The notes: generated from the sequence alone by a model not told the origin. Shown: positions 37,026-45,781, counted from the stretch's first letter. The stretch is DNA of 64,000 nucleotides from Streptomyces sp. NBC_01283 (GCF_041435335.1 NZ_CP108430.1:1054001-1118000), one strand, 5' to 3'. Numbers and translations are program-made.

Positions 37026-38198
37026 ATGATCCCCAACCAGTGGTATCCCATACTCGATGCCAAGGAAGTCAAGAACGACGCACCGTTGGGCACGCGCCGG
37101 CTCGGCGAGGAGCTCGTGCTCTGGCGGGACATCGACGGAAACCTGGTCTGCCAAGGTGCGCGATGCCCGCACAAGGGCGCCAATCTGGCGCACGGCCGCA
37201 TGAAGGGCAATTCCGTCGAATGCCCTTACCACGGCTTCCGGTTCGGATCCGACGGCGCCTGCAAGGCGATACCGGCGATGGGTGCGAACGCCCGCATTCC
37301 CGGATCTCTCAAAGTGCCCACCTATCCCGTGCGCGAGAAGTTCGGTCTCGTGTGGATGTGGTGGGGTGAAGAGCGCGCCGAGGCCGATCTCCCCGACATC
37401 CAGGCCCCGCGCGAGATCACCGAGAACGGAAAACTCTACTCGACGCAGCGGTGGACCCGGCCGGTGCACTACACGCGCTACATCGAGAGCCTGCTCGAGT
37501 TCTACCACGTGACCTATGTGCACCGGGATCACTGGTTCAACTACATCGACTACCTGCTCCTGTACGGGACGCCGAGCAAATTCGGCCTCGACGGCAAGGA
37601 GCGCTACCTCGCCGCCACGAAGATCGCCAATCACCACGTGGAGACCGAGGGGCAGACCATCCGCTACTCGTTCGACCACTGCGAAGAGGCGGATCCGACC
37701 AACTCCACGCACTACGTCATCACGTTCACTTTCCCGTGCATGGTGCATGTGGTGACCGAACAGTTCGAGTCGACTTCGTGGCTCGTGCCCATCGACGACA
37801 CGCACACCGAGCATGTCATGCGCTGGTACGAGTACGAGAAGGCCAAGCCGATCCTCCGCTCCGAGAAGCTGCGCCGGCTGCTGCCCTGGGCATCGCTGTA
37901 CATGGAGAAGTGGGTCCAGGACCCGCAGGACGCGCGGATCATGGAACACCAGGAGCCGAAGATCAGCGCAGGCGGCATCAACAAATTCATTCCCGTCGAC
38001 GAGGTGAACGCCAAGTACCTCGCGATGCGCGCCCATCTGATCCAGGAAGCGGCGGAAGGCGCTCAAGGAGGAAAGCCGGGGGCAGACAAGAGCAAGGGCA
38101 ACGGAAAGCGCCGCCAGGCCGACGGCGAAAGCACCGCGGCGATCGTGCCGGTCAGCAAGGAAGTCGAGGACTGGTCCGGCGCGCACGCGCAGCGGTGA
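37026..38198 (+). CDS. redG: RedG, Rieske non-haem iron oxygenase (oxidative cyclase)
   Basis: 390 residues. The Rieske 2Fe-2S ligands are C47 and H49 (RCPHKG), then C66 and H69 (ECPYHGF), spaced C-x-H-x16-C-x2-H. The mononuclear iron site falls in ESLLEFYHVTYVHRDHW. RedG of S. coelicolor cyclises undecylprodigiosin to streptorubin B, and its homologue McpG forms metacycloprodigiosin, so a carbocyclic prodiginine is expected, with ring position undetermined. Only one copy is present. The last 60 residues are a charged, probably flexible tail (PGADKSKGNGKRRQ) beyond the fold. Confidence 0.94.
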   Translation: MIPNQWYPILDAKEVKNDAPLGTRRLGEELVLWRDIDGNLVCQGARCPHKGANLAHGRMKGNSVECPYHGFRFGSDGACKAIPAMGANARIPGSLKVPTYPVREKFGLVWMWWGEERAEADLPDIQAPREITENGKLYSTQRWTRPVHYTRYIESLLEFYHVTYVHRDHWFNYIDYLLLYGTPSKFGLDGKERYLAATKIANHHVETEGQTIRYSFDHCEEADPTNSTHYVITFTFPCMVHVVTEQFESTSWLVPIDDTHTEHVMRWYEYEKAKPILRSEKLRRLLPWASLYMEKWVQDPQDARIMEHQEPKISAGGINKFIPVDEVNAKYLAMRAHLIQEAAEGAQGGKPGADKSKGNGKRRQADGESTAAIVPVSKEVEDWSGAHAQR

Positions 38199-38226
38199 AT
38201 CCCTGACTCGAAAGCGAAGGTGAGAC

Positions 38227-38907
38227 ATGTACGGCGGGTACGATCCGTCGACCGGTCCCAAGACCCTGGTCACGGCGTGCAACACGATCGCCGTGGCCGG
38301 TGCGGCCTGGTTCCTCCTCGGAGGGGCGGACACGGTGGCCGACTGGTTCGGGACGGAGTTCGACGAGGCGGTCATGCTCCGCCGTGCGCTCCTGGTCGCT
38401 CTCTCCGTGATCTATCTGTTGCGGTTCATGGCGACGAACTTCGTGATGCTGCAACGGAAGATGGAATGGTCGGAGACCTTCACGGTCGGCCTCTGGGTCA
38501 TGGTCATCCACTGGACGATGGCGTACCTCGGCGGGACCAATACGGCGCCGGTCGGAGTGGCGACATGGGTGGGCGTGGCCCTCTATGTCTTCGGCTCGTA
38601 CCTCAACACCGGCTCGGAGTACCAGCGAAAGCTGTGGAAGAGGCATCCGGAGAACAAGGGCAAGCTCTATACCGAGGGCCTGTTCAAGTACTCGATGCAC
38701 ATCAACTACTTCGGTGACGCGGTGCTCTTCTCCGGTTTCGCGCTGGTGACCGGCACCGTCTGGGCCTTCGTCATTCCGGTGATCATGGCGTGCATGTTCA
38801 TCTTCCTGAACATTCCCATGCTCGACAAGTATCTCGCCGAACGGTACGGAACGGCGTTCCAGGAGTACTCGGCCAAGACGGCCAAGTTCGTCCCCTTCGT
38901 GTACTGA
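38227..38907 (+). CDS. redF: RedF, membrane protein of MBC O-methylation
   Basis: 226 residues with about five or six hydrophobic segments (roughly 15-33, 52-70, 83-101, 107-125, 155-175, 178-195) and a C-terminal pattern (GTAFQEYSAKTAKFVPFVY) like the DUF1295/isoprenylcysteine-methyltransferase-like family. It takes the place of S. coelicolor RedF and Serratia PigN, which support the RedI/PigF methylation of the bipyrrole aldehyde. An AAGGTGAG site precedes the ATG. It is the last canonical red gene of the forward operon. Confidence 0.85.
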   Translation: MYGGYDPSTGPKTLVTACNTIAVAGAAWFLLGGADTVADWFGTEFDEAVMLRRALLVALSVIYLLRFMATNFVMLQRKMEWSETFTVGLWVMVIHWTMAYLGGTNTAPVGVATWVGVALYVFGSYLNTGSEYQRKLWKRHPENKGKLYTEGLFKYSMHINYFGDAVLFSGFALVTGTVWAFVIPVIMACMFIFLNIPMLDKYLAERYGTAFQEYSAKTAKFVPFVY

Positions 38908-38919
38908 GCGAACCGATCG

Positions 38920-38953
38920 CGGTGCGGCGGGACACCATCGGCCCGTCGCACCG
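38920..38953 (+). terminator. Hairpin after redF
   Basis: A 12-bp stem with one G-U pair (38920-38931 with 38942-38953, 10-base loop) lies in the 77-bp gap between redF and the acyltransferase gene. No T-tract follows. It may weaken or end the red operon transcript before the next gene. Confidence 0.45.
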
Positions 38954-38984
38954 CACCTTCACCGAGAACTGAGGAGAGAACGGC

Positions 38985-39872
38985 GTGCCAGACGAAGAGA
39001 CATCCTCCGAGAGCTCCCCCTCCTTCGCGACGGAGCTGCTCCAGGAGATCCTCGCCACCGGTGTCGACCTCTTCGGCCGCCTGTCCTCCGAGGAGAACGC
39101 GGTCGACGACTTCGGATTCGACCCCGACCTCGTCGACGAACTGCTGATGCCGGTCCTTCGCCCGCTGTACGAGAAGTACTTCCGGGTCGAGGTCCAGGGA
39201 CTCGAGCACCTCCCGGCGGACGGTTCCGCCCTGCTGGTGGCGAACCATTCGGGCACCCTCCCCCTGGACGCCCTGATGCTCCAGGTGGCCGTCCGCGACC
39301 ACCACTCCGCCCATCGCCATCTGCGCATGCTCGCGGCCGACCTCGCGTTCTCCCTGCCCGTCGTGCGTGACCTCGCCCGCAAGCTGGGCCATGTGCGGGC
39401 GTGCCCGGAGAACGCGGAGCGGCTTCTCGTCGAGGGCGAGCTGGTCGGTGTGATGCCCGAGGGATACGGCGGCCTGGGCAAGTCCTTCGAGGAGCGCTAC
39501 CGGCTGCGCCGTTTCGGACGCGGTGGCTTCGCCGCGCTGGCGCTCAGGACCGGACGGCCGGTGATCCCCTGCTCCATCGTGGGTGCGGAGGAGATCTATC
39601 CCATGATCGGCGAATCCCGCACGCTGGCCAGAATGCTGAAACTGCCCTATTTCCCGATCACGCCCACATTTCCCCTCTTCGGGGTACTCGGGCTGATACC
39701 GGTCCCGACGAAATGGACCATCCGCTTCGATCCACCCGTACATACCGATGGGTTTCCCCCCGGCGCCGCGGACGATCCGCTCGTGGTGGAGAAGTTGGCG
39801 ACCGAGGTGAAGGACACCATCCAGCACCGCATCAACGAAATGCTCCAAGAACGAGGGTCACTCTTCTCGTAG
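38985..39872 (+). CDS. PlsC-like lysophospholipid/glycerol acyltransferase
   Basis: 295 residues from the GTG at 38985, which has GAGGAG in front. The acyltransferase signature is VANHSGTLPLDALML (histidine and aspartate), followed by the MPEGYGGLGKSFEERY block and RPVIPCSIVGAEEIYP, all typical of the 1-acylglycerol-phosphate-acyltransferase-like fold. It lies 77 bp after redF on the same strand and could be read through from the red operon, but it is not one of the 22 canonical red genes. Substrate unknown; a role in lipid metabolism is as likely as one in prodiginine handling. Confidence 0.85.
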   Translation: MPDEETSSESSPSFATELLQEILATGVDLFGRLSSEENAVDDFGFDPDLVDELLMPVLRPLYEKYFRVEVQGLEHLPADGSALLVANHSGTLPLDALMLQVAVRDHHSAHRHLRMLAADLAFSLPVVRDLARKLGHVRACPENAERLLVEGELVGVMPEGYGGLGKSFEERYRLRRFGRGGFAALALRTGRPVIPCSIVGAEEIYPMIGESRTLARMLKLPYFPITPTFPLFGVLGLIPVPTKWTIRFDPPVHTDGFPPGAADDPLVVEKLATEVKDTIQHRINEMLQERGSLFS

Positions 39873-40160
39873 CTTCTGTACGTGTGCGTAGGGCCCGTGT
39901 CCCCCGTCGCGGACCGTACGCATACCCCCTCGGCAGCGAAGCCCGGGGCGGTTTCCACTATGCTTCGTCGCACAACCGCCCGTGCCGAGATGCGATCCGG
40001 TGCCGCGTGCTCCACCGGTGCCCCCGCCGCACCGTGCCCGTCATCTGAGGGAAGCTTCGCGACCTGCGTCTCCTTGTAGGCCGATCCGGTCACGATGTGT
40101 GGACCGTGCCCCGGTGGCAAGATGTACGAGTGAGACAACGCCGATCGGAGTGTCATCGAC

Positions 40161-40658
40161 ATGGGTCTGAGTCCCGAACCCGATCACAGCTCCGGGGATG
40201 CGGCTCACGCGGGTTCCGAGTTCATCGAACTGCTGGAAGTCATGTGGGAACAGGGACGTGAGGCCGTCCCGACCGGGCCCGTGTCTCCGTCCCAGTTGCG
40301 TGTGCTGTACGCACTGGACCGCGAGGAGGGCATCAATCTGCGGATGCTCTCCGAGGCCCTGGGGTCGGCTCCCCCGTCGGTGAGCCGCCTGTGCGACCGG
40401 CTGCAGGCCACGGGCCTGATCGAACGAACGCCCAGCCCGGTCAGCCGAAGGGAACTGGAGCTTCGGCTGACCAGCCATGGCAGGGCGTACCTCGCCGACC
40501 TCCGCAAGCGGCGCGAGAGCATACTGATGGCCACCATCGACGCCATGCCGCCCAAAGCGCGCCGCGCCCTGCTGGAAGGCCTCCGGGGCTTTCGTGACGT
40601 GGCCATCGCGTCCGAGCAGGACAACGACAGAGCCAGAACCTGGCGCTCGGTCGGCTAG
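40161..40658 (+). CDS. MarR-family transcriptional regulator
   Basis: 165 residues with the winged helix-turn-helix of MarR proteins: LRVLYALDREEGINLRMLSEALG, the recognition helix PSVSRLCDRL and the wing TPSPVSRRELELRLT. The dimerising helices are at both ends. It begins 288 bp after the acyltransferase gene, with no clear palindrome that I can call an operator. It converges on the downstream phosphatase gene. In position and family it resembles the regulators that sit beside SpoIIE-type phosphatases in Streptomyces stress loci, so it may belong to the next group rather than to the red cluster. Confidence 0.88.
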   Translation: MGLSPEPDHSSGDAAHAGSEFIELLEVMWEQGREAVPTGPVSPSQLRVLYALDREEGINLRMLSEALGSAPPSVSRLCDRLQATGLIERTPSPVSRRELELRLTSHGRAYLADLRKRRESILMATIDAMPPKARRALLEGLRGFRDVAIASEQDNDRARTWRSVG

Positions 40659-40729
40659 ACCGGATAGACCGGACCACTGAGCGCTCAGGCCGGCTCATTC
40701 TCCGCTCACGACACCGCCGTCGCCGTCTG

Positions 40730-41977
40730 CTACCGCCCGAACCAGTCGAGGCAGACCACCAGAGCGTCGTCGTCCAGGGGCAGCGGACCCCGGTACTCCG
40801 CGAGATCACGCAGCACCGCCTGCGGCACCTGCGCCGCGGGCAGCAGGCGATGCGCCGACAGGGACCGTGCGAGCGCCCGCTCCCCGTACCGCTCCCCCGC
40901 CTTCGAGACGCTCTCGTAGACTCCGTCGCTGCTCACCAGGATGCGATCGCCCGGTTCCAGCTGCAGGCGCTCCACGACGTAGGCCGTCTCCTCGAACATT
41001 CCCAGCGGAAGCTGCGCGTCGAAGTCGACGGATTCGACCGCCCGCCCCCGGTACCTCCACATACGAGGCGATCCGGCGTCGACGACCTCCACCTCGCCGG
41101 TGGCGAGATCGAAACGCAGGAGCAGGACGGAGGCATGCAGCTCGCCCCGGTACTGCGCGTACACGGCCTGGTCGGCGAGGCTCGCCTGGCCGGGAAGGTC
41201 GAGTCCCGCACGGCGGGCGTTGCGCAGCGCGTTCACCACGAGGTTGGTGAGCAGCGCCGCCTCCATCCCCTGGCCCATTCCGTTGGTCACGGTGAGCGTG
41301 AGGTAGCGCGGCGAGACCGACCAGTCGAAGTTGTCACCGAAGATCGCGTACGCGGGCTCCAGGTGGGCACCCAGCTGGAACTCCGGACGCGTCACCGAGC
41401 GACCCGGCAGCAGCTGCCACTGCATCTCGGCGGCCAGCGTGAGGCGGGCGGCCCTGCGCGCGAGGAGGTACAGGTCGGTGTCGCGCTCGGCGACCAGGAT
41501 CTCGTGGCCGAGCGCCTCGCAGATGCGCTGCATCTCCGGCAGGTGGGCCTGGCCATGGCGCTCTTCGGGGAGGGTGACGGTGAGTACCCCCATCCGGTCC
41601 CCGCGGACGGTCACCGGCAGATGGATGGTCGCCATGCCGTCCACGACCTTGGACTCGACGCAGGGTTCCTGGGCGCCGAAGGCCCTGCCCTGCGGACTGC
41701 CCTGGATGGGTACCGACTCGGAGACGAGCGGCACGTCCTCCACCATCTGAAGGGTGGTCAAGCCGTAGTCGGCAAGCCTCAGTTCCGCCTTCTCGACCCC
41801 GTACTGCTCCCGCAACGCCCCCGTCACGACATCGAGCAGCAAATGGGGTGCCGCGTTGCGCAGCTCCCGCTCGACGGCAGCGAATCTGTCCACGTGATCC
41901 TGCTTCTCGTTTATCCACGCCGAATTGACCCGGCCGACAGCATCCCCGGTCCGTCGGCCTTCGGCGTCCGGGGACAT
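40730..41977 (-). CDS. SpoIIE-type protein phosphatase with GAF-like sensor
   Basis: 415 residues. The N-terminal half (about 45-185) looks like a GAF-type sensory domain, and the C-terminal half is a PP2C/SpoIIE phosphatase (AEMQWQLLPG, then GDNFDWSVSPRYLTL and SDGVYESVSKAG). Two expected metal ligands are altered: the usual GGD at the domain start reads FGDN, and the later acidic pair is in PLDDDALVVCL. Such phosphatases dephosphorylate anti-sigma-factor antagonists. It is divergent from the first sigma factor gene. The ATG at 41977 excludes an upstream stretch without domain character. Confidence 0.82.
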   Translation of the reverse strand: MSPDAEGRRTGDAVGRVNSAWINEKQDHVDRFAAVERELRNAAPHLLLDVVTGALREQYGVEKAELRLADYGLTTLQMVEDVPLVSESVPIQGSPQGRAFGAQEPCVESKVVDGMATIHLPVTVRGDRMGVLTVTLPEERHGQAHLPEMQRICEALGHEILVAERDTDLYLLARRAARLTLAAEMQWQLLPGRSVTRPEFQLGAHLEPAYAIFGDNFDWSVSPRYLTLTVTNGMGQGMEAALLTNLVVNALRNARRAGLDLPGQASLADQAVYAQYRGELHASVLLLRFDLATGEVEVVDAGSPRMWRYRGRAVESVDFDAQLPLGMFEETAYVVERLQLEPGDRILVSSDGVYESVSKAGERYGERALARSLSAHRLLPAAQVPQAVLRDLAEYRGPLPLDDDALVVCLDWFGR

Positions 41978-42196
41978 GACTCCAGTCCAACACGGTGCGC
42001 CCGAGGAGTCACTCCGGTGGCTGGGGCTGTCAGGTCTGGGCGATGCCTGGCTGAAGCCGGGCAACCTCCCACATCGTACGATGCATGGAGACAACTATTT
42101 CCCCACAGCAAGAAAATTTGGTTCAACGCACATGCCTGTCATGAGTCGGGGCAGGGGCGGTACGAGGAAGCTTCGTAGACCAGGGGAGGTAGAGAC

Positions 42197-43105
42197 ATGT
42201 CACTGATCTCTGAACAGGCTGCCGAGACCGTCCACGCGGACGGGACCGCGGCCTCGGGCGAGATCCCGGCCGTGGGCCAGGCGGCTGCCGTCGAGGGTGC
42301 GCTCCCGTGGATAGAGGACACGGACAAGGTTGCCCCGAAGGATGCCCGCGCGTTGTCGAAGTTGTTCTTCGACCGGCTGCAGACCTTGGAAGAAGGCACG
42401 CACGAGTACCAGTACGCGCGCAACACCCTTATCGAGATGAACCTGACGCTGGTGCACTTCGCGGCCCGCCGGTTCCGCAACCGCGGAAACGGCGACATGG
42501 AAGAGATCATCCAGGTCGGCACCATCGGCCTCATCAAGGCCATCGACCGGTTCGACCTCAGTCGTGAGGTCGAGTTCGCCACTTTTGCCGTGCCGTACAT
42601 CCTCGGCGAGATCAAGCGGTTCTTCCGTGACACCACCTGGGCCGTGCACGTGCCGCGCCGGCTCCAGGAGCTGCGCGTGGAGCTCGCCAAGGCCAAGGAG
42701 GAGATCTCGGCCCATCTGGACCATGACCCGACCGTCAAGGAACTTGCCGAATACCTGTCCATCACCGAGGAAGAGGTCATCGACGGCCTCGTCGCCTCCA
42801 ACGGTTATACGGCCGGCTCCCTGGAGGCACCCACCGACGGCGGTGATAGCGCGGCCACGCCGACGCGCACGCTGGCCGATGTGATGGGTGAACCGGATCC
42901 GGCCATGGAAGCGGTGGAGAATCTGCACGCGCTGGCACCGCTCCTCGACGAACTCGATGAGCGGGAGCGCCGCATCCTTGAACTGCGCTTCGGCCAGGAG
43001 ATGACGCAGTCGCAGATCGGGGCCGAACTCGGCGTTTCCCAGATGCACATCTCCCGTCTTCTCACCGGCACCCTCAACAAGCTCCGCAGGGGAATGCTGG
43101 CCTGA
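42197..43105 (+). CDS. SigB/SigF-type RNA polymerase sigma factor
   Basis: 302 residues with sigma regions 2, 3 and 4: NLTLVHFAARRFRNRG to QVGTIGLIKAIDRFD (region 2), VPRRLQELRVELAKAKEE (region 3) and the DERERRILELRFGQEMTQSQIG and VSQMHISRLL helices (region 4). This is the stress sigma family of Bacillus SigB and Streptomyces SigB, SigF, SigG and others. A GGGGAGG site lies 9-10 bp before the ATG. The approximately 40 extra N-terminal residues are variable in the family. The promoter region is unusually AT-rich for this genome (around 42095-42125). Confidence 0.93.
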   Translation: MSLISEQAAETVHADGTAASGEIPAVGQAAAVEGALPWIEDTDKVAPKDARALSKLFFDRLQTLEEGTHEYQYARNTLIEMNLTLVHFAARRFRNRGNGDMEEIIQVGTIGLIKAIDRFDLSREVEFATFAVPYILGEIKRFFRDTTWAVHVPRRLQELRVELAKAKEEISAHLDHDPTVKELAEYLSITEEEVIDGLVASNGYTAGSLEAPTDGGDSAATPTRTLADVMGEPDPAMEAVENLHALAPLLDELDERERRILELRFGQEMTQSQIGAELGVSQMHISRLLTGTLNKLRRGMLA

Positions 43106-43169
43106 CACCCCCTCATACGAGGTCCGCACCGCACCCCCCCGAGAACCGCACCCCCGAAAGAGGATGCTC

Positions 43170-43409
43170 ATGCTGCTGGCACACCCTGTGGTCCTGGCAG
43201 ACCTGCTGGAACGCTACAAGGCCCTGGCCGTACTGCGGGCCGACCAGGGAGGCGCCGAAGGCCGCCAGGAGTACGAAGACGTCGCCTACAGCCTGTGCCT
43301 GGCCACCGGCACCAGTGACATCGACGCCGCCCTGGTGGCCGCGAGCCATCACCTGCCCGGCGCCCGCCCCGCCGACGACTCCCTGCTGTCGGCCGAAGCG
43401 CTGCGGTAA
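43170..43409 (+). CDS. DUF5133 family protein
   Basis: 79 residues from the ATG at 43170, preferred to the one at 43164 because GAAAGAGG then has a 6-bp spacing. The start MLLAHPVVLADLLERYKAL and the ending with an LCLATGT stretch are typical of the small DUF5133 proteins of Streptomyces. They are frequent beside SigB-type regulators and SpoIIE-type phosphatases; no molecular function is known. It follows the sigma factor gene by 64 bp and ends at a strong hairpin. Confidence 0.8.
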   Translation: MLLAHPVVLADLLERYKALAVLRADQGGAEGRQEYEDVAYSLCLATGTSDIDAALVAASHHLPGARPADDSLLSAEALR

Positions 43410-43420
43410 CGCGCGCCCTT

Positions 43421-43456
43421 CGTCGATCGGCCGCACCCTGAGGCGGCCGATCGACG
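43421..43456. terminator. Strong bidirectional hairpin
   Basis: A perfect 14-bp stem (43421-43434 with 43443-43456, 8-base loop) in the gap between two convergent genes, 12 bp after the DUF5133 stop and 33 bp past the end of the reverse gene. A good intrinsic-type terminator for a high-GC genome although no T-tract is present. Confidence 0.75.
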
Positions 43457-43488
43457 CGGGCCGTTCTACGAGGCCGGGCGCCTGAGGC

Positions 43489-43815
<327 letters not shown>

Positions 43816-44264
43816 GCCCTGCACCCTTCTCATCGGCGGGTTCCACGCGGCCGGGCTGTTCGTCTCGTCCGCATGGTTCTTGGTCACCATCGTTCTTGGT
43901 CACCGTGCGGCTCGCATGTCGGCGGATCAGGCGGCGGCGAGCCGGGTGACTTGGCGGTGCGTGCCCTCTGGGCGGTGCGTGCCCTCAGGCACCCGAGACC
44001 CTCAGGTACCCGGAAAGAGGCGGGTGATTCATCGGCCCGCGGGTGCGTGACGACCGTTCCGCAGGCCTTCGCCCACGGTTCCGTACGCAGGCGCACGGCT
44101 CCCGTTTGTTTCCCCACCGAGTCCAGGGGCAGGCGGACTTCGTGCTTCGGACCGGAGGCGCATTCGCGGGGAGCGGTATGCCCTCTCCTGTCGGATGCCC
44201 GGCCCCGGGCCGTCCCGTTTCTCCGCGGTCACTAGTTCGTCCACCGCCTGAGGAGCAATTCCTG
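43816..44264. other. Divergent intergenic region between basic protein and second sigma factor
   Basis: About 450 bp with no supported gene; the sigma-factor frame extends into it without family sequence. The recognisable element is the SigB-type promoter motif facing left at 44006-44030. Two short near-identical copies of GCGTGCCCTC (around 43957 and 43976) sit between it and the left gene. Confidence 0.5.
44006..44030 (-). promoter_or_regulatory. SigB-type promoter motif upstream of the basic-protein gene
   Basis: Read on the reverse strand: GAAT, 15 bases, GGGTAC. This fits the S. coelicolor SigB consensus (GNNT, 14-16 bases, GGGTAC/T) and would drive the basic-protein gene 191 bp downstream. 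The consensus is loose, so the fit alone is moderate evidence, strengthened by the sigma genes either side. Confidence 0.45.
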
Positions 44265-45107
44265 ATGCTTACCGATCTCACCGCACACGCTGCCTGTCGT
44301 CGAACGGGAACCCGGCACATCCATGACGACGCTCCCGACACCGAGTCGGCTTTCGCGCATCTGGCCACGCTGGACAGCGGGCCCGAGTTCGACCTGCTCT
44401 GCGAGGAGATCGTGACGGCCTGGCTGCCCATGGCACACCGGCTGGCCGGCCGCTTCCGCAACAAGGGCGAGAACCTCGAGGACCTGCGGCAGGTTGCCGC
44501 CATGGGCCTGATCAAGGCCGTCAAGCGGTTCGAGCCCGAGCGCGGGGCCTTTGAGAGCTATGCCGTGCCCACCATCACCGGAGAGCTGCGCCGGCACTTC
44601 CGCGACCGCATGTGGGACGTGCGGGTGCCCCGCCGCGTTCAGGAGCTGCGCAACAAGGTCCGGGTCGCGCGCCGCGACCTCCTGGAGCGGCCGGGCAGCG
44701 ACGCCGAGCCCAGCCTGGCCGACATCGCCGAGCGTGCGGAGCTGACCGAGGATGAGGTCCGTGAGGGGATGGAGGCCATGTCGAGCTACAGCGCCCTGTC
44801 GCTGGACGCCGAAGTCTCCGCCGACCCCGATGGATTCAGCCTGGCCGACACGCTCGGGGCGCCCGACCCCGCCTACGACTGCATCACCGACCGGGAGGCC
44901 GCCAAGACCGGTCTGCGGCGGCTGCCGGAGCGTGAGCGGACCATCCTGTACCTGCGCTTCTTCGAGGACATGACGCAGAGCAGGATCGCCGAGGAGCTCG
45001 GCATCTCGCAGATGCACGTCTCCCGCCTGATCACCACCAGCTGTGCCCGTGTCCGCGCGGAGGCCACCCGCGGAGAGTTCGGCACCGGGCACGCTCAGGC
45101 GGCATGA
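44265..45107 (+). CDS. SigB/SigF-type RNA polymerase sigma factor (second)
   Basis: 280 residues of the same family as the first sigma factor. Region 2 has AHRLAGRFRNKGENLEDL and GLIKAVKRFEPERG; region 3 has VPRRVQELRNKVRVARRD; region 4 has PERERTILYLRFFEDMTQ and ISQMHVSRLI. A GAGGAG ribosome site precedes the ATG at 44265. Amino-acid identity with the first sigma factor is only partial, so a recent duplication is not indicated. It belongs to the stress-control group of the locus. Confidence 0.92.
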   Translation: MLTDLTAHAACRRTGTRHIHDDAPDTESAFAHLATLDSGPEFDLLCEEIVTAWLPMAHRLAGRFRNKGENLEDLRQVAAMGLIKAVKRFEPERGAFESYAVPTITGELRRHFRDRMWDVRVPRRVQELRNKVRVARRDLLERPGSDAEPSLADIAERAELTEDEVREGMEAMSSYSALSLDAEVSADPDGFSLADTLGAPDPAYDCITDREAAKTGLRRLPERERTILYLRFFEDMTQSRIAEELGISQMHVSRLITTSCARVRAEATRGEFGTGHAQAA

Positions 45108-45301
45108 CCGCGGGCAGCGCGCGAACCGTGCGCTGCCCGCGTCGAGTCCCTGGGGCGCCAGGGCCGCCCCAGGGGCTCGGACCGCCGGACCACTCCCTCC
45201 TTACCGCCGAGTAGTATCGCGGCCACGCTGCCCGTGCCGCCGAGCCGTCAGGAGACCCCCGTGCCCGCCCTCCCTCCTCACCCCCTCCAAGGAGCCCAGC
45301 G

Positions 45302-45766
45302 ATGACCCGCGTGCAAGTCGGCTCCCTCGTCGAGGACTTCACCCTGCCCGACGAGACGGGCACGCCCACGTCCCTTTCGTCGCTCCTGACGGAGGGCCCG
45401 GTGGTGGTGTTCTTCTACCCGGCGGCGATGACCCCCGGCTGCACCGCCCAGGCGTGCCACTTCCGGGACCTGGCCGCCGAGTTCGCGGCGGTGGGCGCCA
45501 GACCGGTCGGGATCAGCTCGGACGCCGTCGAGCGCCAGCGCGAGTTCGCGGGGCTGCACACGTTCGGGTTCCCGCTGCTGTCCGACCCGGAGGGAGTGGT
45601 ACGCGGCCGGTTCGGCGTGGCACGCGGCTTCGGCCCCCTGCCGACCAAGCGGGCCACCTTCGTCATCGGAACCGACCGGCGCGTACTAGAGGTGGTCCGC
45701 AGCGAGTTCCGCATGAGCACCCACGCGGACCGCGCCCTGGACACACTGCGGGCGACGGCCCGCTGA
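45302..45766 (+). CDS. Peroxiredoxin (BCP/AhpC-like)
   Basis: 154 residues with the thioredoxin fold of the bacterioferritin-comigratory peroxiredoxins. The peroxidatic cysteine is in MTPGCTAQAC, with a second cysteine five residues later as resolving thiol; PVVVFFYPAAMTPG and the C-terminal beta-hairpin match the family. It reduces hydrogen peroxide and organic peroxides through thioredoxin-type donors. AAGGAG lies 7-8 bp before the ATG. It converges with the following phosphatase gene with only 15 bp between stops. Confidence 0.92.
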   Translation: MTRVQVGSLVEDFTLPDETGTPTSLSSLLTEGPVVVFFYPAAMTPGCTAQACHFRDLAAEFAAVGARPVGISSDAVERQREFAGLHTFGFPLLSDPEGVVRGRFGVARGFGPLPTKRATFVIGTDRRVLEVVRSEFRMSTHADRALDTLRATAR

Positions 45767-45781
45767 GCCGGCTCCCGCGCG

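Larger units (their letters stand above)
8612..38907. other. Prodiginine (red) biosynthetic gene cluster, 22 genes
   Basis: All gene functions expected for undecylprodigiosin-type biosynthesis are present and, as far as I recall, in the order of the S. coelicolor red locus: redD-X-W-Y forward, redZ and redV-U-T-S-R-Q reverse, redP-O-N-M-L-K-J-I-H-G-F forward. The diagnostic combination is RedH (a PEP-synthase-like condensing enzyme), two carrier-protein/oxoamine-synthase fusions (RedN and RedL), a proline adenylating enzyme with its carrier and dehydrogenase, and a single Rieske oxygenase. The product is a prodiginine. Alkyl chain length and ring pattern cannot be read from the sequence alone. 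Confidence 0.93.

Noticed and set aside
40677..40688. CTGAGCGCTCAG palindrome between MarR and the phosphatase gene
   Set aside because: No loop and no following T-tract, and it lies downstream of both genes, so neither a terminator nor an operator can be supported.
42072..42083. CATCGTACGATG palindrome upstream of the first sigma gene
   Set aside because: Short and isolated in a region that must hold two divergent promoters; not enough to call an operator.
43421..43456. The 14-bp hairpin as a phage attachment site
   Set aside because: No integrase or tRNA gene is nearby and it sits between convergent genes, so a terminator is the simple reading.
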